Origin: an uncultured Clostridia bacterium | GTDB lineage: Bacteria > Bacillota > Clostridia > Oscillospirales > CAG-272 | Direction of reading: 5' to 3' | Assembly: GCA_944392615.1 (NCBI GenBank) | Contig: CALXXF010000003.1 | Location: forward strand, 1-64,000 | DNA length: 64,000 nt | Shown here: piece by piece, positions 1 to 8,749 of the stretch | Position numbering within the stretch: position 1 is the stretch's first letter | Layout of the letters: every line of letters starts with the position of its first letter | The notes under the pieces: generated by a model | Seen by the model: only the letters and a program-made list of their open reading frames with translations | Database searches by the model: none | What the model was told of the DNA's origin: nothing | Made by a program: the position numbers and the translations under genes

Positions 1-75
1 CCGCCGTGTACCGAACGGTACGCACGGTGGTGTGAGAGGTCGGCTTCTCAACTAATGGGAAGCCTCCTACTCGAT
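1..75 (+). mobile_element. 3' end of a group II intron (domains V and VI)
   Basis: Bases 1-30 fold as a domain V hairpin: an 8-bp lower stem (1-8 with 23-30), a two-base CG bulge at 21-22, a 4-bp upper stem and a GAAC loop. This is the classic D5 shape. Bases 2-4 read CGC, the position of the catalytic triad, which is the variant known from some bacterial introns. A second hairpin follows (about 43-65, 8-bp stem, AACTAAT loop) in the place of domain VI. The TCCTACTCGAT end resembles bacterial intron 3' ends. The intron body and any reverse transcriptase lie outside the window. It sits just beyond the stop codon of the convergent lipoprotein gene and does not break it. The exact 3' splice site (about 75) is inferred. 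Confidence 0.72.
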
Positions 76-85
76 TTTGAAAAAC

Positions 86-1546
86 TCAGTTTACATAATT
101 TATGGCGTTCACAAGAAGAGGCATGATTTCTTCAGAAATAAACTGAAATTCGAGATATTCATATCCGAAAAACGTTTCGAAATCCTCTATTGTAGAGATC
201 CCGTTGTAAAGAAGATAGATATAGTAGTTGCTCTCGTAGTAATCAAACAGCTCCTTGAGTTTTGATTCATATGTCTGCTGGTCAAGCTCAAAGTCAAGTC
301 TCTCGCACAAAAGCGCCATTATCATTCTGTCGCGGTATTCTGCAATCGCGTTTGAATCTGCATATTCCTGCGCCTGTTTTTTTACATCCTCAGTTAGCAT
401 TTCGTCTATTTCTTCCTGAGTCATAGAGGAGGTATCTCCGAGAATCTGATACAGAGCGTCGCTGTAATAGGCGTTGTAAAGATATTCGTAGGCATCGCTT
501 GCCATCTCCCCGAATTCAGCAAGCTCAGATACCTTTGTGTATGCGGCAAGCTGCATGCAATAGTCTTTTATATATTTTTCAAACGCTTCTTTTGTCTTGT
601 ATTCACCGTTGGTATATTCATTTACAATCTCGTCTGTGAGCTCCTGCGGCATAGTGACTATATTGTCTATCGTTATCATTGCTTTCAGTTTTACCGCTGC
701 GTCACAGCCGAATTTTTCGGCCTGTTCCTCCGTAAGCGTGAGCTCCACGCTCGCCGTACCGTACATGTTCTTCCCGAGGAGTGCAACCCGTACTGCTGCG
801 GAGTCAAAATAAGTGTCAAAAACGGCGTCTTCATTTGAAATGTCGAATTCAATCGTCTTCATTTCCATAAAATCGGACAGCTCTCCAGTCTGCTGAGACG
901 GGTCGTCAAGACTGTATATCACAGACAGGGAAAGATAGCTTCTTTCATCGACAGTGACCCGCGATACGGAATTTATTGTCACGTCGAATATGACGTCAAG
1001 GCCTTTGAGCTCGTCAGTATATGATTCAGGGAACGTGACCTCTATGGAAACAGTTTCGTTTTCAGAAGCTCCGACAAGCTGTTCTTCAAATCCCGGTATG
1101 AATTTGCCCGATCCGAGTACAAGGTCAAAGCCCTCCTCATCGTCGGCATTTGACATTCCGTCTATTGATTCCTGTGAAAGCTCTACGGACGGGTCGGCGG
1201 GGCGGCCGGTATAATTTATATTGACGCTGTCGCCCATTATAGCGGGGCTGTGTACCTGCACGTATTCTGTCTGACCTAAGGCAGATAAGATAAGAGACAA
1301 CTGCTCGTTTACGAGCTTGTCGACCTCTGAATTGTTTATATTTATCTGTGAAAATTCAGGCAGGCTCACATAAAGGGAGGGATTGTCGTATGCGGTTATG
1401 ACAGGCCTTGTCACAACAGATGAGGACGGAGCGTTTGTGTTGTCGGATTGTTCTTTCGTCTCTGTTTCTGAGGAGCCTGATGCACAACATGTAAATATTA
1501 TCGTAAGACACAAAAGCAGAGCGGACAGAAGTAATATTTTTTTCAT
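86..1546 (-). CDS. Trigger-factor/FKBP-like lipoprotein (paralog 1)
   Basis: Secreted, probably lipid-anchored, folding factor. The N-terminus has a basic start, a hydrophobic stretch and cysteines near residue 20 (IFTCCAS), an atypical lipobox. Residues about 100-195 form an FKBP-type peptidyl-prolyl isomerase domain with YTG, GSGKFIPGFEEQLVG and a FPESY strand. The C-terminal half (about 300-480) is helical, rich in Tyr, Glu and Asp, and resembles the trigger-factor substrate-binding region. It is the best preserved FKBP domain of the three tandem paralogs here. The ATG follows an AAAGGAAA Shine-Dalgarno. Function as an extracytoplasmic chaperone/isomerase is inferred from the domains. Confidence 0.75.
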   Translation of the reverse strand: MKKILLLSALLLCLTIIFTCCASGSSETETKEQSDNTNAPSSSVVTRPVITAYDNPSLYVSLPEFSQININNSEVDKLVNEQLSLILSALGQTEYVQVHSPAIMGDSVNINYTGRPADPSVELSQESIDGMSNADDEEGFDLVLGSGKFIPGFEEQLVGASENETVSIEVTFPESYTDELKGLDVIFDVTINSVSRVTVDERSYLSLSVIYSLDDPSQQTGELSDFMEMKTIEFDISNEDAVFDTYFDSAAVRVALLGKNMYGTASVELTLTEEQAEKFGCDAAVKLKAMITIDNIVTMPQELTDEIVNEYTNGEYKTKEAFEKYIKDYCMQLAAYTKVSELAEFGEMASDAYEYLYNAYYSDALYQILGDTSSMTQEEIDEMLTEDVKKQAQEYADSNAIAEYRDRMIMALLCERLDFELDQQTYESKLKELFDYYESNYYIYLLYNGISTIEDFETFFGYEYLEFQFISEEIMPLLVNAINYVN

Positions 1547-1787
1547 ACATGGGGTTTCCTTTCATGCAGTTTTTAGGGACAGGGTAAGCGATAACGGTAT
1601 ACATCGGTTCAAGGAGCACAGGTCGAAGATATTTGCCTGATGCCGCCGGAACCGGTAGATTTTTTAAGTATAATTAGTTTTACAAAAAGCCGTTCCGTCA
1701 GGACTGCGACATGCTTCCGGCTCTTTGCTTTCATTCGTAGAGCGGTTCTTTTGGCGAGCAAGTGTTATAAAGCCCGCGAGCCAAGCC

Positions 1788-1834
1788 CGCGACTCAGGCA
1801 CGCGACTCAGGGCACGCGACTCAGGGCACGCGAC
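1788..1834. repeat. 14-bp tandem repeat, about 3.4 copies
   Basis: The unit CGCGACTCAGGGCA occurs at 1801-1814 and 1815-1828, with a 13-bp version at 1788-1800 and a partial copy at 1829-1834. It lies in the 367-bp gap between the first two lipoprotein genes. Nothing else was recognised in this gap. Confidence 0.85.
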
Positions 1835-1913
1835 AACTGTGAAATCAAACGTGAGGCGTCGGCAGAGGGTGAATTGCCTGGCGCCTGGTTGCCGGTTCCG
1901 AAAGTGCTATACA

Positions 1914-3335
1914 TTATACGTAAACGACTTTTTCGGCAATGACCGGAAGTAATTTCTGGTATTTGAACTGGGTTTCCAAATACTCTCGTCCGAGGTAATC
2001 TGCAAGCTCTTCGGGGGAGGTTATGCCGTAGGTATAGAGCATGAAGTAATAATTTGTCTCGTATGATTCGTAGAGCTCAGAGAGCATTTGCTCATATTCT
2101 TCATCCGAAATGGTTATGGAAAGCAGTTTGAACAGATATTCAAGGAGAAGACGTTCGTGAAGCTCCGCTATTGCATTCTCCCTTGCCGTGTTCTCCACCT
2201 GCTCTGTAAGCTCTTCAGTCATGAGCTGTGCAAGCTCCTCTGATGTAAGAGAGCTGATATCTCCAAGAGCGGCGTACAATGCGGAATTGTAGTTGTCCGA
2301 ATAATAGGTATTGTATTCCTCTTCGGGAAGTTCGTCGGTATATACGGCTGCATCCGCGATAGCCTGAAAGGCAAGGTCCTCGCGTATCATGTCCCGGAGC
2401 AGCTGTTCATACTGCTCGCTTGACTGATATTCCCCGTCGGTAAGGGAGTCAACAAGCTCGTCTGTGAGCTTTTCAGGGGCTTTGTACGCCGAGGTTATTT
2501 CTGCACTGAACAAAAGCTCAACATCTTCGTCATACCCGTATACAGCGGCATTTTCAGCCGGAAGGATGAGAGTGAATTCGAAACTTTCGGAAGGGCTGCG
2601 TCCGATGATAAATTCTTTTACATCTGCAACTCTGAACTCAATGTCAAACGCAGCGTCATCGTCTGAAAGAAGAAGGTTTTCAGACGTTTTTTCAAGAAGG
2701 GTGAGAATTGTGTCAAGAGGCTCGTCGCCGTTTGCAAGCTCTGCCGAATATCGCAGTGTCACCGAGTGCTTTTCGTCTATCACCTGCCGTGAGACAGATA
2801 CGACTGTCACATCAAATTTTATTTCAAGCCCTTCAAGCTCTTCATATGCGGCGGTTTCTTCGGTGTACTCTACGTTTACCTCAAATGGAGAGTTTATATT
2901 CTTGCCTATGGCGGCATCTTCTATTTCAGGTATAAAATCCCCGTCTCCTACCACGAACTCATATCCTTTTTCATCAGATGTGTTCGTAAGCGACTTGAGG
3001 ATCTCATCGGACAGCTCAACTGAGTTGTCTGTCGGAATGCCGGAGTAGTATATGCATATCTTGTCGCCTTCCATTATTGTCGCATCCGGTTCCTCAACAG
3101 GCGTGTAAACCTTGTCGGAAAGGTTGATAAGTAGTTGTTCTATAAGGTCGTCAAAGGTTTGCTCTATATCCGCGGTATCTACTGTTATCTGGCTAAGCTC
3201 AGGCAGCGACACATATTTTTCAGGAGTGTCGTACGCCGACGAAGAGCATGAAAACAAAGACGAGCAGAGCAAGGCTGCTGAAAGTGTAACGGCGGATATT
3301 CTGGCGGCAAGAGCCGCAGTCTTGTTTTTTTTCAT
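1914..3335 (-). CDS. Trigger-factor/FKBP-like lipoprotein (paralog 2)
   Basis: Second of the tandem secreted family. The signal peptide ends in a lipobox (LLCSSLFSCSS). A degenerate FKBP-like region follows (about 85-190), with YYSGIPTD and GDGDFIPEIEDAAIGK. The usual Gly-Phe-Glu-Glu of the active strand is replaced by Glu-Ile-Glu-Asp, so isomerase activity may be lost. The C-terminal third shares the paralog pattern 'YNSALYAALGD-SS-LT-EEL-A-LM' and ends with a YLGREYLETQFKYQKLLP motif. The ATG has an upstream CGGAG at rather long spacing. The match to its neighbours indicates local gene duplication. Confidence 0.72.
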   Translation of the reverse strand: MKKNKTAALAARISAVTLSAALLCSSLFSCSSSAYDTPEKYVSLPELSQITVDTADIEQTFDDLIEQLLINLSDKVYTPVEEPDATIMEGDKICIYYSGIPTDNSVELSDEILKSLTNTSDEKGYEFVVGDGDFIPEIEDAAIGKNINSPFEVNVEYTEETAAYEELEGLEIKFDVTVVSVSRQVIDEKHSVTLRYSAELANGDEPLDTILTLLEKTSENLLLSDDDAAFDIEFRVADVKEFIIGRSPSESFEFTLILPAENAAVYGYDEDVELLFSAEITSAYKAPEKLTDELVDSLTDGEYQSSEQYEQLLRDMIREDLAFQAIADAAVYTDELPEEEYNTYYSDNYNSALYAALGDISSLTSEELAQLMTEELTEQVENTARENAIAELHERLLLEYLFKLLSITISDEEYEQMLSELYESYETNYYFMLYTYGITSPEELADYLGREYLETQFKYQKLLPVIAEKVVYV

Positions 3336-3402
3336 GATTTATATTTACTCCGGTTAAGGGTATATTTAAGCTTCTTTACAACTGAAAAATCATTTGAAAG
3401 CA

Positions 3403-3453
3403 GAACACGGACCTTGTTCTCATACTGACACAGCGAAGAACAAAGTCCGTGTT
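3403..3453. repeat. Long inverted repeat, 18-nt arms
   Basis: Bases 3403-3420 and 3436-3453 are near-perfect reverse complements (AACACGGAC-TTGTTC core) around a 15-nt loop, between two lipoprotein genes. The hairpin is strong but no clear T-run follows on either strand, so it is not a textbook rho-independent terminator. A transcript-end or RNA-processing role for paralog 3 is possible. Confidence 0.6.
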
Positions 3454-3598
3454 ATTGTCACATTGCTATACGGCGCCAGGAGTTCCCGGTTGCCGTTTTA
3501 CGATTATTTCGTTCCGGTACCCCTGCTCAAACGATGCACACTACAGACGCAACGCCGGCTGCGTGAAACAGCATGTTCGGCTCACAACTGAAAGTGGT

Positions 3599-5314
3599 TT
3601 ACGCTTCGTCAGGAGTTGATGTCGTTGCAGTCTCTGTTGTGACAGTGCTGTCACTGTTCGTATCACCCTCTGCATCATCTTCGAAGGTGACCTTTTCGGG
3701 AAGGATTTCAAGCAGCTTTTCATATTTTATCTGGAGCTTGAAGTAATCCTCTCCGCCCATATATGACACGTACTGGTCAAATGTGAGTATGCCGTAGTAA
3801 TAGTAGTAGTAGAAGTAATTGGCGTCGAAGCTGTCCTCTTCCTCAGCCATGCGTTCTTTGAATTCTTTTCTTGAAAGAGTTATGTCGAAGAGTTTGAAAA
3901 GAGCTTCCATGGTGAGTCTTTCTTTGACAGACTCTCTTGCCGAATAGGATGCCTTGGTCCGGATTTCATCATAATCGGAGTCGCTCACAAGGTCTGCGAT
4001 CTCTCCGGGCGTGTAGTCGTTGAGAGAGGGAAGGCTCGAAAGATCGTCCGCCTCCTGCAAAAATTCAAGCAGATACTGCTCGCAGTAATTCTTGTACACG
4101 ATTTCCCACTCGTCATAAGGATATTCCTTTACAACAGTCGCGTCTGCTATCGCTTCATATGCAAGGCTCTTTCTGAGCTCGCCTTTGAGGTGCTCCTCAT
4201 ACTTGGAGGCAGTTTCGTACTCTGTATCAGTGTAGCGGTTGACAAAATAGTCTGTCCACTCTGGCTGTGAGGTGGCGTCGTTAATGGTTATAGTAAAGTA
4301 TATTTCCTTGCCGAGATAGTCTGCATAATCATCGTCCTCATAATCCTCTGGAACGGTGATTTGTATAGCAAATTCTTCGTACAGGTGTTTTCCTATGAGA
4401 TATCTCGCAATATCGTCTACCGTGAAGACTTCACCGAAAGCGGTCTCATCAGATTTTTCAAAATCCACATCGAATTCGTCTTCGTCAGGGAAGAGCTCGC
4501 TGAAGTCAGGCGCCTCTGTGGTTTCTTCAGCCGTGGTGTCATCGCTTTCACCGGTAGTTTCAGAAGCCTTTGAATCGGGATCTTCGGTGGTTTCGGGTTC
4601 CTCGGTGGTTTCGGGCTCTTCAGTGGTTTCATCAGCTTCCGTGGTTATTACGGGGAGTAAGATATCGCTTACATCGTCTTTGTTGTCGGTCACCGTATAT
4701 GATATCTCAAGGTCGTGGTCTTCTGTTATGGTTATCCTTGCAATAGCCTTGACGGTAACTTCATAGGTTACGGTTACGTTCTGAAGCTCAGACTTTGAAT
4801 TGTAGGTATTAGAAAATTTCGCCGTTATCGTGAGCTTGTCTCCGGCTTTTTTCCCGATCAACTGTTCTTCAAAGCCTTCCACGATGACCTCAACCTCGTC
4901 ATCGTCGTTCTCACTGTTATTGTCATTCTTGGTTGTATAGTCCACCGGGAACTTGGAGGAATCAGAGCCTATTGTCAGATAGTAGTTTTCTCCCGAAAGA
5001 GCTTCAAGAGCACTGTCAGAAAGACCTTCCTTATCAGGTGTACCGTCGAAGTCTATCAATACCTGATCGCCCTTTTCAATTACCGCATCCTCGTCTGAAA
5101 GGGGCTCAAAAACAGTTCCTGCGGCACCCTCGCGTATTGATTCGATCTCTTCATCAAGGGCGTCCTTCATTTCTTGGGACGTGATAAAGATCTTACCGAC
5201 GTCCGGAAGAGTTATATAATCGTTGGGGTTGTCATAAGCGCTCTTGCAAGCGGTAAGGCTTCCGGCAAGCATGAGAAGCGCAAGAATAAGAGCGAGAATT
5301 TTCTTAGTTCTCAT
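3599..5314 (-). CDS. Trigger-factor/FKBP-like lipoprotein with acidic Thr/Glu/Pro linker (paralog 3)
   Basis: Largest member of the tandem trio. A signal peptide with lipobox LLMLAGSLTAC precedes an FKBP-like region (VEGFEEQLIGKKAGD, then beta strands). A low-complexity linker follows, built of repeated TTEEPE/TTEDPD units (about residues 225-285), as in secreted proteins that extend through the wall. The C-terminal helical region matches the other two paralogs (DDLSSLPSLNDYTPGEIADL; YYYYYGILTFDQYVSYMGGE). Start is ATG with AAAGGAGA upstream. The three proteins have the layout of secreted trigger-factor-like folding factors. That they act on exported proteins is inference. Confidence 0.72.
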   Translation of the reverse strand: MRTKKILALILALLMLAGSLTACKSAYDNPNDYITLPDVGKIFITSQEMKDALDEEIESIREGAAGTVFEPLSDEDAVIEKGDQVLIDFDGTPDKEGLSDSALEALSGENYYLTIGSDSSKFPVDYTTKNDNNSENDDDEVEVIVEGFEEQLIGKKAGDKLTITAKFSNTYNSKSELQNVTVTYEVTVKAIARITITEDHDLEISYTVTDNKDDVSDILLPVITTEADETTEEPETTEEPETTEDPDSKASETTGESDDTTAEETTEAPDFSELFPDEDEFDVDFEKSDETAFGEVFTVDDIARYLIGKHLYEEFAIQITVPEDYEDDDYADYLGKEIYFTITINDATSQPEWTDYFVNRYTDTEYETASKYEEHLKGELRKSLAYEAIADATVVKEYPYDEWEIVYKNYCEQYLLEFLQEADDLSSLPSLNDYTPGEIADLVSDSDYDEIRTKASYSARESVKERLTMEALFKLFDITLSRKEFKERMAEEEDSFDANYFYYYYYYGILTFDQYVSYMGGEDYFKLQIKYEKLLEILPEKVTFEDDAEGDTNSDSTVTTETATTSTPDEA

Positions 5315-5468
5315 TTTTCAAAAGGTCTCCTTTAGATTATAGACATATGATTCGTTTGCAGACACAAAATGTATTTTATCACAAATTGTTCGGATAATAA
5401 AGAGCGAAAGGACAAAAAAGTCTAAAATTTACTTTTTGTACATATTTACCCCTGTCGTGCCGGAGCTC

Positions 5469-6431
5469 TTACTGCTGGGCTTCAGACGATTCCTCATAAT
5501 ACGGGTCTATCATGAGACTCTTGATTTTTGGCCACGCCGCATAGCAGTCGGTGAAAAGCACAATGCCGGCAGTAAGCAAAAGAGCGAGAGCCGCTCCGAG
5601 CGGCAGGAAAAGAATACAGAGCTCAAAGTTGACGAACAGAAGTAGCAGTATTCCCAGTAGCGAAAGAAAGTTTCTGCCCGCACCAAGTATTGCGAGGATG
5701 AGTGCGTTCTTGAAAATCTTCGGGATAGAAAGCTTGAAGGTGACGAGCATGATGTAGATGTATTTGCGCATAAAAATGTAAAGCAATGTCATGAATATCG
5801 TCATGTAGAAGAAAATCCCGAACAGCGTTGAGTGAAGGTTTCTATAGTAGAAAATGATACCGTATACAAGGTCAAACATTATCACTAAGTCTACGATTCC
5901 GAGAATTATGCTCTGTCGGAGATTCCTCTTTATCGCATACCAGAAGTCACTCCACATGAACATCGGTTCACCCTTTACCATGTTGCGCATATTGTACGTT
6001 ATTCCTGTCATCACCGGTCCGAACGTCAGGGCGAAAAGTACCAGGAATATCACCAGAAAGGTGATCGTCACCGGAGTGAGAACTGGAACATCGGTTACCA
6101 TGGAGTGTACCGACAGATAGGCGTTTATCAACGGAGAACCCTGACTTATCATAGATGCCCCGTAAAGCGGACCGTAAAATTCGCTTGTAGGTGCCGATGT
6201 GGAGGGACCAATGACACCGCCGCGAATCAGAAAAGCCACAAACAGCGCGACGTTTCCCAGTATGAAATAAAGGTTCAGTGTGATGATCCTCGACATGTTA
6301 CGCCATAGCAATTTGAAGTAGAACGAAAGATTGCGCGGCGAATTACGGTCGTCATCAGCCTCTTCCTTGCGGTCCCGCCTGTAAAACCAGTCGTAAAAAT
6401 TCAGAAAGCCCCTTTTTTTGTCATTCTTCAA
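5469..6431 (-). CDS. DUF624/YesL-like integral membrane protein
   Basis: A membrane protein of about 320 residues with at least five hydrophobic segments. The N-terminal LLWRNMSRIITLNLYFILGN stretch and the central TFGPVMTGITYNMRNMVKG and SDFWYAIKRNLRQS segments follow the YesL/DUF624 pattern, a family of unknown function often found near carbohydrate ABC transporters in Firmicutes. I choose a TTG start, because GGAGGGTGA stands 6 bases before it. An upstream ATG at 6482 has its AGGAG too close. No transporter partner is adjacent. Confidence 0.6.
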   Translation of the reverse strand: MKNDKKRGFLNFYDWFYRRDRKEEADDDRNSPRNLSFYFKLLWRNMSRIITLNLYFILGNVALFVAFLIRGGVIGPSTSAPTSEFYGPLYGASMISQGSPLINAYLSVHSMVTDVPVLTPVTITFLVIFLVLFALTFGPVMTGITYNMRNMVKGEPMFMWSDFWYAIKRNLRQSIILGIVDLVIMFDLVYGIIFYYRNLHSTLFGIFFYMTIFMTLLYIFMRKYIYIMLVTFKLSIPKIFKNALILAILGAGRNFLSLLGILLLLFVNFELCILFLPLGAALALLLTAGIVLFTDCYAAWPKIKSLMIDPYYEESSEAQQ

Positions 6432-6509
6432 AAAATCACCCTCCGTAATGCCGCACTGTGCGGCAGGAGTATTTTGGCACATCCTCTCCTGTCAAATCAG
6501 CCTTCGGGT

Positions 6510-7085
6510 TCAGCCAAGCAGGAAAATCAGAGCATTTTTCAGGAGCATCACAATGACTACAAAGCCTGTGAAGAACATTATCTGAAAAATAAGAGACGAA
6601 AAATGTTTTTCACTGTAGCCCGATGACCTGTAGACAGAAAGACGCAGCGCAATGCATGCGTGAAAAAAAACAAACATAGCAGAGGAAACGGCGTACACAA
6701 TATATATACCCGTGTCCGGATGAGTTCCGTAGAAATATACCGACGAAAACCCGCAGAAGGCTGCCCTTGCAAACAGAGGAGCGTAAACGCAGTTTCGGGC
6801 ACAGAATCCGGTCTGCTTTACCGGTATCATCGCAATAACAAAGGAGGCAAGCACATAGCGTAGCTCTCCTGCAAAATCCGTTGCAAAAGCCTCAAGAGGT
6901 TGCTGCACCGAAAAAAAAGAATACACCGGCGCCGGCGCATGTCCGAAAACGTCGTATCCTGCCGCCACCATGACGGCAAGGCCGAAGGCATATCCGGCAA
7001 CGGCGGCTGCAAGCGTTCTTTTACCTTCTTTTGGGACAGCTCCCGCTCTTTTGTCCATGTTATCCGTACTATTCATGTTATCCAT
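6510..7085 (-). CDS. Hypothetical multi-pass membrane protein (possibly SpoIIM-like)
   Basis: Not confidently recognised. The 191-residue protein has a short hydrophilic N-terminus (Asp/Asn-rich) and about five transmembrane segments. Its layout is an early helix, an extracytoplasmic loop, then a run of helices with 'YVLASFVIAMIP' and 'APLFARAAFCGFSS'. This faintly recalls stage II sporulation protein M. The ATG has a good AAAGGAGA site 7 bases upstream. It follows a DUF624-like gene on the same strand after about 80 bp and is probably cotranscribed with it. Confidence 0.45.
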   Translation of the reverse strand: MDNMNSTDNMDKRAGAVPKEGKRTLAAAVAGYAFGLAVMVAAGYDVFGHAPAPVYSFFSVQQPLEAFATDFAGELRYVLASFVIAMIPVKQTGFCARNCVYAPLFARAAFCGFSSVYFYGTHPDTGIYIVYAVSSAMFVFFHACIALRLSVYRSSGYSEKHFSSLIFQIMFFTGFVVIVMLLKNALIFLLG

Positions 7086-7410
7086 GACGATGTCTCCTTT
7101 TTTTATGACTCAAAGCATTATATGGACGTTTCGTCACATAAATGTTCGCTCCATAAAGAAGAAACCACATTTAAAAAACATGTTCAAAAACACGTCTTTG
7201 GAAAACATGCGTCTGCAGGAATCGTGTTCTGCTTTGCTATACCGGCGTTTACAATATCAGTCATACGCCCGCATCTTACCTGTTCTGCGGTGCCGACGGG
7301 ATAAAGCAATGAAGCGCACGGCAAAACAGGATACCGTGTAATTATATCATGCAATATGCTTTTTTTCAAGCTTTTTTTTGAATTTTGTGTGATACTGTCG
7401 CGAAAATAAC

Positions 7411-7438
7411 TTGATTTATGACAGCGATCATGTATAAT
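7411..7438 (+). promoter_or_regulatory. Sigma-A-type promoter candidate
   Basis: TTGATT, 16 bp, then TATAAT, about 95 bp upstream of the acetyltransferase gene. The remainder of the 7086-7532 gap is AT-rich and holds no gene I can support. Confidence 0.5.
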
Positions 7439-7532
7439 TATATAAGGTATATCGGTCAGAAGGACTGATTTCATTACTGCCATGAAGCAGTGATTTTCTG
7501 TCTGTGACTTTTTGCTGAAAGAGAGGTGCCAG

Positions 7533-8147
7533 TTGGAAGATTCAAGATGTTTTTTTGATCTTGACCCAGTGATATTATGTGGGCAGGTGATACTCAGAAA
7601 AATGCGCATGAGCGATGCACCCGATATGTTCGAATATTCACGTCTTGAGGACGTCACGCGATATCTTCTGTGGAGTCCGCATCCTTCATGCAAATACACC
7701 AAAAAATATTTGTCGTCGGTAATGAGGCAGTACCGGAGGCATGAGTTTTTCGATTTTGCCATCCAGCACATTCAGGATGCCCGCATGATAGGAAGCTGCG
7801 GATTCACGACTATCGATGCGGTAAATAATTCGGCTGAAATAGGATATGTCATAGCGCCTGAATATCAGGGCAGACATATAGCAAGCAGTGTTGTCGCCTC
7901 TGTGCTGCGTTTCGGCTTTATCAATCTCGGATTCAACAGGATAGAGGCAAAATACATGACCGGAAATGTCCGTTCGAGAGCGGTTATGGAAAACAACGGA
8001 ATGATTTACGAGGGAACGAGAAAACAGGCAATGTACATAAAGGGAGAATACCGGGATATAGGGGTATGCGCCCTTACGAAAGATGAATACACGGCGTTGT
8101 TCGGCGACTCGCCGGTTTCTGTCCTCCGCTCTTCAGGTCTGTATTGA
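7533..8147 (+). CDS. GNAT-family N-acetyltransferase (RimJ/RimL type)
   Basis: Acetyl-CoA-dependent N-acetyltransferase, about 204 residues. It has the order of the RimJ/RimL group: an N-terminal 'VILRKMRMSDAPDMFEYSR' strand-helix, then EIGYVIAPEYQGRHIASSV (the acetyl-CoA-binding motif A region), then FNRIEAKYMTGNVRSRAVME and NNGMIYEGTRKQ, the typical terminal motif B. The TTG start is preceded by GAGAGGTG at 5-6 bases. A TTG at 7512 gives a longer frame but would be read through the Shine-Dalgarno. The substrate (ribosomal protein N-terminus or small molecule) cannot be told. Monocistronic. Confidence 0.75.
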   Translation: MEDSRCFFDLDPVILCGQVILRKMRMSDAPDMFEYSRLEDVTRYLLWSPHPSCKYTKKYLSSVMRQYRRHEFFDFAIQHIQDARMIGSCGFTTIDAVNNSAEIGYVIAPEYQGRHIASSVVASVLRFGFINLGFNRIEAKYMTGNVRSRAVMENNGMIYEGTRKQAMYIKGEYRDIGVCALTKDEYTALFGDSPVSVLRSSGLY

Positions 8148-8749
8148 TAATCTGCGTTATCGCCTTTTTATATTGCAAGCCTTTTTGTACCGCAGGCCTC
8201 TTGGCGTGACGTGGCTCTGTGTGACTGACTGCTAAGGTAAAATTTCCGTCTGCATACTGTCTGCAATGCGGCAGTACTGTCTGTAAAGTATGTAAAGCAG
8301 TCACTTTATCCGGAACTCAGAACGTCTCAACGGCAATACAAGCGGGATTGTCGACGGTGAATTATAGCCTGCTACAGGTTAGAAAAGGCACGGAAAATCA
8401 AAGTTGAAAGCGGTATGGGCCAATGAGCACGGCGGGTGCGAAGAAGCACGGGCCATGAGGATACGGTGTTTTGGTTCGGCGGCGCGTCGCTTGTGAGCGC
8501 CTTGCACAAAAAACGACTATATGTGAGCTCGCAGAGTTAAGGTGTGGCGCGGTGATTTGCCGGTCTGCAAAAACCGCTTTTGAAACGCTTCCGAAATTAT
8601 TATTTTATTAACCCTTTGTTCATCAAAATACATGAATGATGTGATATAATGCAATGAACACTTTTAATACGCTAGGGGAGTATTGATGAAACAATATACC
8701 CGGTTATTTTAAGCTTTCTCGGTGTTCGTTCACCTCGGAGGTATCTCTT
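8148..8749. other. 602-bp intergenic region with structured leader near trkH
   Basis: No gene is supported here. An extended -10 (TG-A-TATAAT, 8642-8650) lies about 100 bp before trkH. The transcribed leader can fold: GAACAC (8656-8661) pairs with GTGTTC (8722-8727) and encloses a hairpin GGGG-AG-TATTG...CAATA-TA-CCC. No known riboswitch was identified. Confidence 0.4.

Noticed and set aside
7184..7771. 195-codon minus-strand frame
   Set aside because: It runs across the promoter and 5' part of the acetyltransferase gene, with no domain, no Shine-Dalgarno and unnatural composition.
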